From the NCBI GenBank assembly GCA_900547085.1, contig URFI01000051.1:1-11957 (forward strand): a stretch of DNA of 11,957 nt, written 5' to 3'. The notes beneath the pieces were generated by a model, which had not been told where the DNA came from, did not search any database, and saw only the letters and a list, made by a program, of their open reading frames with translations. Below, piece by piece: positions 5,854 through 11,957 of the stretch. The translations under genes and the position numbers were made by a program. This DNA is from an uncultured Prevotella sp. GTDB taxonomy: Bacteria > Bacteroidota > Bacteroidia > Bacteroidales > Bacteroidaceae. Numbering within the stretch: the first letter of the stretch is position 1; each line of letters starts with the position of its first letter.

Positions 5854-7410
5854 TTATCGTTTTCTGGGCGTGAGTGTAATCAGCGGAATGAGCATTTCCT
5901 CCATGCTGATGCCCCCATGTTGGAAGGTGTCCTTGTAATAGGATACGTAATAATTGTAATTGTTGGGATAGGCAAAGAAGGTGTCGCCCGTGGCAAATAC
6001 GTAGCTGGTACTGATGTTTGGCGAGGGCAACTGTGCGCTCCGGGGATCTTTAATGGTAAAGACTTCCTTGGCACTGTAACTCAAGTTCTTGCCAAGTTTG
6101 TACCTAAGGTTAGTGTTGGTGTTGCGGTCGCCGATGATTTTGATGGGCTTTGAGGCGCGAATGCTGCCGTGGTCGGTGGTCAACACCACTTTATATTCAC
6201 TCTGTGCGAGCAATTTCATCAACTCCGTCATCATGGAATGTCGGAACCAGCTCTTGGTGATGCTGCGATAAGCCGACTCGTTATTGGCTAACTCGCGCAC
6301 CATCTTGGACTCGGTTCGGGCATGTGAAAGCATGTCTATAAAGTTGACCACCAAAACATTCAAGTCGTTCTTCTTGAGTTCATGCAGCTTGTCGAAAAAC
6401 TTTTCTGCCCCACTCGAATCGTTCACCTTATTATATGAGAAGCTGTGATGACGACGGTAACGCTCAATTTGTGTCTGTATGAGCGGCTCTTCATTGAGGT
6501 TTTTGCCCTCCTCCTCGTCTTCATCTACCCACAAATCGGGAAACATTTCGGCTATTTTGTTGGGCATCAGTCCACTGAAGATGGCGTTTCGGGCATATTG
6601 TGTGGCCGTAGGCAAAATGCTGACATACATGTCTTCCTGCATTTCGAACAGGTCGCCAATCTCCTTGGAGATAACCCGCCACTGGTCATAACGAAAGTTG
6701 TCGATGACAATGAGAAACACTTTTTCGCCAGCATCAAGCAGTGGAAAAATCTTGTTCTTGAACAAATCGGGACTCATCATCGGCCTGTTGGTCTGAGAAG
6801 GAGCTACCCATTCGAGATAATGCTGCTTGATGTATTTGGCAAATCCGAGGTCGGCCTCTTCTTTCTGCATTTGCAACATCTCTGTCATGCTGCTGTTTGT
6901 CGAACTCAGTTCCAGCTCCCAATGAACCAATCGCTTGTAGATATCCATCCAATCGCTCAGTGATTGGCAATTCATAATCTGCATGGAGATGTCTTGAAAA
7001 CTCTGTTGATAGCCCGATTGCGTCACCTCCGTTACAATTTCTTTGCGGTGGATGTTCTTTTTAAGCGCCAGCAAAATCTGGTTTGGGTTTACGGGTTTGA
7101 TGAGATAGTCGGCTATTTTTGAACCAATGGCCTGATCCATAATGTTCTCTTCCTCACTCTTGGTTACCATCACGACAGGTGTTGCCGGACTGATTTCCTT
7201 GATGCGCTGCAAGGTTTCCAATCCGGTGAGACCCGGCATCATTTCATCCAAAAGCACCAAGTCGAAGGTGTGCTGGCGACATTGGTCGATGGCGTCCGAC
7301 CCATTGCTCACCGTCACCACCTGATATCCTTTTTTTTCGAGGAAGATGATGTGTGCGCGAAGCAGTTCTATCTCATCATCTACCCATAACAATAGTCCAT
7401 TGCTCATCAT
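5854..7410 (-). CDS. porX: T9SS response regulator PorX (REC + PglZ domains)
   Basis: This 518-residue protein joins a CheY-like receiver (residues ~5-122) to a PglZ alkaline-phosphatase-superfamily domain (~225-512). The receiver has the acidic pair D11/D12, phospho-acceptor D55 (LVLLDEMMPG), T83 and K105 (YLIKP), so it should be phosphorylated. The PglZ part shows the expected metal ligands: D237/D242 in VIDNFRYDQW, D359/H363 in NFIDMLSH, D413/H414 in TTDHGS and H498 in FQHGG. The nucleophile Thr lies in LPTATQYARN (T268 or T270). In Porphyromonas gingivalis PorX pairs with kinase PorY to control T9SS gene expression, and its PglZ domain is a zinc-dependent phosphodiesterase of oligonucleotides; transferring that here is inference. 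There is no DNA-binding domain. The start overlaps the porW stop as TAATG, suggesting coupled translation. Two ATGs (7410, 7407) are possible starts. Confidence 0.92.
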   Translation of the reverse strand: MMSNGLLLWVDDEIELLRAHIIFLEKKGYQVVTVSNGSDAIDQCRQHTFDLVLLDEMMPGLTGLETLQRIKEISPATPVVMVTKSEEENIMDQAIGSKIADYLIKPVNPNQILLALKKNIHRKEIVTEVTQSGYQQSFQDISMQIMNCQSLSDWMDIYKRLVHWELELSSTNSSMTEMLQMQKEEADLGFAKYIKQHYLEWVAPSQTNRPMMSPDLFKNKIFPLLDAGEKVFLIVIDNFRYDQWRVISKEIGDLFEMQEDMYVSILPTATQYARNAIFSGLMPNKIAEMFPDLWVDEDEEEGKNLNEEPLIQTQIERYRRHHSFSYNKVNDSSGAEKFFDKLHELKKNDLNVLVVNFIDMLSHARTESKMVRELANNESAYRSITKSWFRHSMMTELMKLLAQSEYKVVLTTDHGSIRASKPIKIIGDRNTNTNLRYKLGKNLSYSAKEVFTIKDPRSAQLPSPNISTSYVFATGDTFFAYPNNYNYYVSYYKDTFQHGGISMEEMLIPLITLTPRKR

Positions 7411-10400
7411 TAAAATCCTTCTAAATCATAATATTCATCACCTAAGTCGATGACCTTTGGTTCTGCTTTTTTCTTTGCCTTTTCATCCTTAGAAGCCGGT
7501 TTGGCGGGTGTTTTCTGATTGTTCTTTTGAGTCTTTTCCTTTGGAGTGTTCTCAAAATAAATAATCGTTTCACCAGGATGTTGCGGCTGTGGCTTGTTGG
7601 GAACCGTCTTAGGTTGCGTTTGCGTTTTCGGCTTTACGGCTGGTGTCTTGGCGTTAGGCACCTTTAAGGGTTGCTCACGGGGAGTGGTTTGCTGCTTTTT
7701 AGACTGGTCGGCAGGCAGCTGAAGAATGGTTTCGCGCTGAGGGACAGTCTTGTCTTGCGCCTTTGGCAAGGATGTTTCAGTAGGAATCACCGTGCCACCT
7801 TGTTCGTTTAGCTTCGTATCATCCTCTTGCGGAACAATGATGGTTCCACGATCTATCGGCTCGATTTCGAGGCCGTTGTCTATAAAGGTGCCATCATCCA
7901 GCAGGTGGTCTATCTCTTCTACCGATGGTTTGCGCTGCGGATTAGTAGGTACTTCAGCTGGTTCTGTGAGCAATTGGAACGTACTAATCTTCAAAGGTGC
8001 AAAGTGCTTGTTATAATATCGGTCATAATCATCATAGCTGAATGTGGTGCCCAGCAATTGAAGATTGCCATCGCTGATGACAAACGAACGCGCCTTACCC
8101 ACGAGAGAAGTGAGATTGTTTTGGCGATGGAACGCACGAGCATACTGCAAAGCCTCGTCAAAATTACGGAAGCCGCCTATCTTCATCAAGTGCAAACCAG
8201 CATCTTCATCAATGGTAACATCAAAATTGCGTACCACATAACGGGTAAAATTGTACTTGGCCACCTGGTAGAGCAATTGATTCTCTTGAACAGAATCAGG
8301 ATGATAGACGATCATGAACGTGAAGTCCGTGTTTCGTTCGTTACTGAACTGACGGGCTGCAATGGAGTCACTATCACTCAACACAGCCGAACGCCGCGAC
8401 CACACCTCGCCCATGTCAAACTTACCACCATGCAATCGTCTGCCAGCCTGTACACCATTGATAATCATGCCAGCCATGTTGCTAAGGCTGCTCTCGGGGA
8501 ATTGTTCCACCAGCTTCCGCATATCTGCCAAGCAACCATCAGCATCACCATTATTCAACTTACTTAAACCTCCGATGAAAAGGAATTTGTCACGGTTGGC
8601 ACCCAATGGGAAGCGGGTTGATGAAAGATGTGTATTGCTGCGCACCTCATCGTAGCGATCAGCCTTAAACGCATTGTAGGTGGCCGCATAGAGGGAATCC
8701 TCAAGCTGTACACCAAACTGCGCGTTCTCACGGAAATGAGGGTCGGTGAGAAGAACGGTCCACTCACTTTTCGGATGTTGCGCCTTGAGCAGCTGTATGT
8801 AGCGAGCTGCAACACCCGACTGCCCCAGCCTTGAATACAACAAGAACAGGTGATAATAAGCTTCATCGATATGCTCGTAGGAAGGATAGCCGTCAACCAG
8901 CCGCCGCAGAGCCTTCTCACTCAACTTCAAATTATCCAGCTTATCCTTAAAGATGACCCCCGAATGAAATAGTCCATCCATGATTTGGAGATTGCTGGCC
9001 GCCATTTGTTCGGCAGAAAACGGTATCTGCGCCAAATAATACGCACGCTTGTGCGGGTCGTTCTGGGCACTATCGGGAACCTGACTGATTGAATCTGTCA
9101 CCGCTTCTGCTTGTTGTAAGGAATCGAATTGTGATTCTGTCATCTGGTTGGTATCGCCAAACGACACCACCGTTTTATTCGTTCGTTGCCAATTGTCAAC
9201 GTTTTCCCGTTTTCCCCACAATCGTTCAAAAGCGGTCTTGCCTTGGTTGACGGCCATTTGGTTATAAAAATACCATTGGCCATCACCTTGTTTTTGAGGG
9301 GTTGGCGTGGGTGGCCGGTAAGGAGTGGTTCTTTGATTATCAAAATAACCATCATCCCCTCCGGCTATCGTGTTTTGACCATTCTGCTCAGCCAGGCGAT
9401 CAGCCTCTTCTTTTTCTTTCTTTTTCAACGCATCAATGACACGGTCGATAGCTGCATAAAGTTTTGGTTTAGGCAGTTTAGCCAGTGCTTGCAGGGAATC
9501 TTGCAACGCAACAGCATCGGTGTAAGGCACCAGCTCGTCAAGAACTTTCGAGCGATAAGACAGCTCTTCATAATCTTCACGCTCTTTATCCAACAATCCT
9601 ATCGCTTCGCCATAACACCGTTGGGCATCGTTATATTTCTCACGTTCCCAATAAAGGTCACCAAGTTTCAGCAGTAACACACCTTTTTCAATGCCGCTGC
9701 GGGTTGCACCTTTGTTTCCTTTCTCATACGCATCGATAGCCTGAAGGGTATCTTTCTTGGCCAAATAGATATTGCCAATGGCATAATAAACCTGATCCAG
9801 GTAGTCCTTATTGTTCTCGTTGACCGCCATTCGACGCAGTTTGGCAATCATTTTCTTGGCTTGTGTACCCGCCATCACCTCGGTCATGGCAACACGAGCG
9901 TTAAACTCAACCTCGTAAGGCGGGTGCTGTCTGAGTACTCGCTGGTATGACTTGTAAGCCTGTTCCTTGTTTCCAACAGCCTCATAGAGCTGCCCTAACA
10001 GAAACCACTGTCGGGCTTTCTGCTTGCGACGCATCTCGTGTTTGATGACTTTGCGGAGGTAAGGAATGGCTTTATCGTACTCTTTCGCGTGTAGATAATA
10101 GTCGGCATAGGTATAATCCCATTCCTTTTGCGCCTGCCAGTGAATGGAATCGCGCTGCATGTTGCGAATGACGTCTTCGGCATCGTACAACCAATCTTGC
10201 TCAATATAGCTTTTAGCAAGCCAGGCACGTGCACGACCATAGATGGAAGGCTGCGACTGATACAGACGACTCATGTATGAAAAGGTTGACGCAGCCTCTT
10301 CAAAAGCACCCGAATGGAATTGCGAACGCCCCATGAGAATCCACGCTTTCCATAAAAAAGGATTGTATTCTTTCCGGCTCAGCCACTCACGATCTTTCTC

Positions 10401-10760
10401 TGTCTTTCGCTTTCCTGGATTCCACTCAGGCCTACGCTTAATGCTATGCAACTTGATTGCCTTCTGAGATTTCTCGATAGCGCGGTCAAAGTTAGCCTTG
10501 CCAAGCTCGCGGCTTTTCTTATTTCCAATAGGATAGAGAGGAAGCATTTCGGTAAAGTTGTCTCGATGTCCATTCTCTTTCTCCAATGAGCCGTCAATAT
10601 AAGCTACTGAACCATTGTAATAGATGTTGTACCGAGCGGTAAACGAATGCCACCATCTACTCTTGGCAGTGTTTTTCTGCGTAGAGCAACCCGCCAATGA
10701 CAACAGTAAAGCTATCAACGGTACGGCAAAAGTGATATTTTTAAGATGGTGAGACCTCAC
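7410..10760 (-). CDS. porW: PorW/SprE-family TPR lipoprotein of the type IX secretion system
   Basis: This large protein (1116 residues) begins with a lipoprotein signal: hydrophobic residues 9-23, then lipobox LAGC with Cys25, so it is probably anchored in the outer membrane facing the periplasm. Residues ~85-400 are tetratricopeptide helices (e.g. ILMGRSQFHSGAFEEAASTF and VYYAIGNIYLAKKDTLQAID). A linker carries the block QWYFYNQMAVNQGKTAFERL (495-514) before a second TPR-like region (~570-770). Residues ~810-930 hold YVVRNFDV and KIGGFRNFDEAL, typical of PorW/SprE. The last ~190 residues are Pro/Lys/Gln-rich and probably disordered, ending DEYYDLEGF. In P. gingivalis and Flavobacterium, PorW/SprE is required for T9SS secretion and gliding, linking the PorKN ring and the motor. 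The start is a GTG at 10760, 20 bp inside the permease gene; no in-frame ATG precedes the signal peptide. Confidence 0.85.
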   Translation of the reverse strand: MRSHHLKNITFAVPLIALLLSLAGCSTQKNTAKSRWWHSFTARYNIYYNGSVAYIDGSLEKENGHRDNFTEMLPLYPIGNKKSRELGKANFDRAIEKSQKAIKLHSIKRRPEWNPGKRKTEKDREWLSRKEYNPFLWKAWILMGRSQFHSGAFEEAASTFSYMSRLYQSQPSIYGRARAWLAKSYIEQDWLYDAEDVIRNMQRDSIHWQAQKEWDYTYADYYLHAKEYDKAIPYLRKVIKHEMRRKQKARQWFLLGQLYEAVGNKEQAYKSYQRVLRQHPPYEVEFNARVAMTEVMAGTQAKKMIAKLRRMAVNENNKDYLDQVYYAIGNIYLAKKDTLQAIDAYEKGNKGATRSGIEKGVLLLKLGDLYWEREKYNDAQRCYGEAIGLLDKEREDYEELSYRSKVLDELVPYTDAVALQDSLQALAKLPKPKLYAAIDRVIDALKKKEKEEADRLAEQNGQNTIAGGDDGYFDNQRTTPYRPPTPTPQKQGDGQWYFYNQMAVNQGKTAFERLWGKRENVDNWQRTNKTVVSFGDTNQMTESQFDSLQQAEAVTDSISQVPDSAQNDPHKRAYYLAQIPFSAEQMAASNLQIMDGLFHSGVIFKDKLDNLKLSEKALRRLVDGYPSYEHIDEAYYHLFLLYSRLGQSGVAARYIQLLKAQHPKSEWTVLLTDPHFRENAQFGVQLEDSLYAATYNAFKADRYDEVRSNTHLSSTRFPLGANRDKFLFIGGLSKLNNGDADGCLADMRKLVEQFPESSLSNMAGMIINGVQAGRRLHGGKFDMGEVWSRRSAVLSDSDSIAARQFSNERNTDFTFMIVYHPDSVQENQLLYQVAKYNFTRYVVRNFDVTIDEDAGLHLMKIGGFRNFDEALQYARAFHRQNNLTSLVGKARSFVISDGNLQLLGTTFSYDDYDRYYNKHFAPLKISTFQLLTEPAEVPTNPQRKPSVEEIDHLLDDGTFIDNGLEIEPIDRGTIIVPQEDDTKLNEQGGTVIPTETSLPKAQDKTVPQRETILQLPADQSKKQQTTPREQPLKVPNAKTPAVKPKTQTQPKTVPNKPQPQHPGETIIYFENTPKEKTQKNNQKTPAKPASKDEKAKKKAEPKVIDLGDEYYDLEGF

Positions 10761-11571
10761 GTTGGTTAAACTTGAATATAAGGACTTTTATTGCCTTTAA
10801 CAAGACATAAATAAGGATACTGACGAAAATGATGGCTGCTCCAGATGGGATGTTCAGCATATAACCGAACGTCAAACCCAACAAACAATCCACCCACCCC
10901 ACCAAAATGCTGTATGCAATGATTCGTTTGTAACTATATGTAAACAGATTGGCTGTCATCTGTGGAATGGTCAACAAACTGATGGCCAAGACAACTCCAA
11001 CCATACGGAGGGTGGATACGATGGTCATGGCGATCAATATCATCATCATGTATTCGATGGCTGATACGGGGAGCTTTTGCGAACGGGCAAAACATGCATC
11101 AAAGGCCACGCTCAAGATAGGACGAAAGAGCAATGTGAATATGACGAGCAACAGCAAAGAAAGTACGGCGAGCAACATCAGATCTCCATGGGAAATGGTT
11201 AATATGTTGCCAAAAAGGAATGAGGGAAGGTCGGGCATGAATCCCGGTGTCAAAAAACAACAGATGATACCCACGCTCATACCGAAGGTCCAGAACAGGG
11301 CAATGGTCGAATCTTCACGCGCATCACTACGATGTGACATCCACTGAATGCCACATGCACTGAAGATAGCGAACAGCATGGCCGACAGGATGGGATTGAA
11401 ACCAAAGAACCCCCCCAAGCCAATACCGCCAAAAGACGCATGCGTAATACCGCCACTGATGAACACCAGTCGGCGCGTCACAATGTAAGTACCGATGAAA
11501 CCACACACGATACTGGCCAAAAGTGAGCCTAACAGGGCGTTTTGAAAAAACGTATAATGCAGGATATTCAT
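10741..11571 (-). CDS. ABC-3 family metal ABC transporter permease (ZnuB/MntB-type)
   Basis: This 276-residue integral membrane protein has about eight hydrophobic segments. Family landmarks include the early GITHASFGGIGLGGFFG (41-57), the coupling-helix region FDACFARSQ (157-165) and VGVVLAISLLTIPQMTA (191-207), with a G-x-x-x-G-rich C-terminal pair of helices. ABC-3 permeases import Zn2+, Mn2+ or Fe2+ with a substrate-binding lipoprotein and an ATPase, usually encoded alongside. Neither partner is in the window; they may lie beyond the right edge or elsewhere. The metal cannot be told from sequence by eye. The gene starts 2 bp after its upstream neighbour's stop and its 3' end overlaps porW by 20 bp, so it is surely co-transcribed with the T9SS genes. 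A zinc link to PorX is speculation. Confidence 0.88.
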   Translation of the reverse strand: MNILHYTFFQNALLGSLLASIVCGFIGTYIVTRRLVFISGGITHASFGGIGLGGFFGFNPILSAMLFAIFSACGIQWMSHRSDAREDSTIALFWTFGMSVGIICCFLTPGFMPDLPSFLFGNILTISHGDLMLLAVLSLLLLVIFTLLFRPILSVAFDACFARSQKLPVSAIEYMMMILIAMTIVSTLRMVGVVLAISLLTIPQMTANLFTYSYKRIIAYSILVGWVDCLLGLTFGYMLNIPSGAAIIFVSILIYVLLKAIKVLIFKFNQREVSPS

Positions 11572-11573
11572 AT

Positions 11574-11957
11574 CTATTGATTGGAGATAAGCATGATGAC
11601 CTCATCCTTCAGTTGGTTAGGAAGGTGGATGCCCCGCAATATAAGACTTCTGTTCCAATCCTTCACTTCCTCTTGCTTCATGGAGTACAGCACTTCAGCA
11701 AATTCATCCGCTTCCTCATCTGTAAACTGATCAGACGGTTTTCCTTGAAAGCGGTCCAGTTCTTCGTCATCAAAGTATTCAATATCTTTCGTTGCAGCCT
11801 CCATCATACACACTTGCTCACACATCTCGTCAACGCCATTGCAGGTGGCACATGAACTGGTTGGCATGTGAACAGGTTCTTTGTCCTCACCACGTTTAGT
11901 TGCAAAGATACCAAAAAGTGCAGCCAGCAGGATTAAACCTAATAGGATAAGTATAAC
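11574..11957 (-). CDS. Membrane-anchored protein with a four-cysteine cluster (5' end missing)
   Basis: An ATG at 11867 would give 97 residues, but the same frame stays open to the window edge and adds a hydrophobic stretch (VILILLGLILLAALFGIFAT) followed by KRGED. The real gene therefore starts outside the window with an N-terminal membrane anchor; 127 residues are visible. After a short linker comes a cysteine cluster C-x2-C-x6-C-x3-C (C36, C39, C46, C50, counted from the edge), then acidic helical segments (YFDDEELDRF, DQFTDEEADEF) and the end LKDEVIMLISNQ. I do not recognise a named family. The look is of a conserved Bacteroidales membrane protein, perhaps binding a metal or Fe-S cluster through the cysteines. 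It is the first visible gene of the operon and ends 2 bp before the permease start. Confidence 0.75.
   Translation of the reverse strand, partial: VILILLGLILLAALFGIFATKRGEDKEPVHMPTSSCATCNGVDEMCEQVCMMEAATKDIEYFDDEELDRFQGKPSDQFTDEEADEFAEVLYSMKQEEVKDWNRSLILRGIHLPNQLKDEVIMLISNQ

Noticed and set aside
6445..6963. Plus-strand frame of 172 codons inside porX
   Set aside because: Antisense to the PglZ domain, where catalytic residues are conserved on the minus strand; no motif or start context.
5396..7410. TsaE and PorX as part of a phage-defence cassette, because PglZ domains occur in BREX systems
   Set aside because: The PglZ domain is fused to a receiver domain with the PorX arrangement, and no BREX partners (methylase, BrxC, BrxL) are present; PorX is the better reading.
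7827..8567. Open plus-strand frame of 246 codons inside porW
   Set aside because: It lies antisense to the well-supported TPR lipoprotein gene, has no recognisable motif and an unnatural composition; it is a shadow frame.

Overview
The window reads as chromosomal DNA from a Bacteroidota species, most likely Prevotellaceae. The clues are two type IX secretion (T9SS) genes related to porX and porW/sprE, GSCFA and DUF4153 family proteins, a C10 (interpain/streptopain-like) peptidase start, promoter boxes of the Bacteroidota form TAnnTTTG, and no clear Shine-Dalgarno sequences before starts. The genus is an inference; no rRNA or other marker gene is present.

Left part (1-1650, all minus strand). 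The N-terminal 103 codons of a secreted C10-type cysteine peptidase run off the left edge. Four bases upstream of it lies a collapsed urea-transporter gene: its first ~25 codons are joined, out of frame, to its last ~47 codons, and the central ~200 residues are missing. A gene-free stretch of about 360 bp follows. It holds four head-to-tail 22-bp repeats bounded by a 10-bp inverted repeat. Next is a 245-residue outer-membrane beta-barrel protein with a signal peptide.

Middle part (1650-5400). A methylguanine-DNA methyltransferase (plus) converges on a GSCFA-family SGNH-like hydrolase (minus). The GSCFA gene diverges from a polytopic DUF4153 membrane protein (plus) across a 168-bp promoter region. 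The methyltransferase and DUF4153 genes have recognisable TAnnTTTG boxes, and for the methyltransferase the box decides the start codon. DUF4153 converges on the operon to its right, and a long imperfect hairpin lies between them.

Right part (5396-11957, all minus strand) is a compact five-gene operon, read right to left: a partial membrane-anchored protein with a four-cysteine cluster; an ABC-3 (ZnuB/MntB-type) metal permease; a 1116-residue TPR lipoprotein of the PorW/SprE family; PorX, a response regulator fused to a PglZ phosphatase-like domain; and TsaE, the ATPase for tRNA t6A synthesis. The first four junctions are 2-bp gaps or overlaps (2-bp gap, 20-bp overlap, TAATG overlap) and the last gap is 44 bp. 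The array ends in the hairpin plus U-tract. PorW/SprE and PorX are known T9SS components or regulators, so the tight coupling of the two is the most biologically suggestive feature here. I see no mobile element, CRISPR array, tRNA or rRNA.
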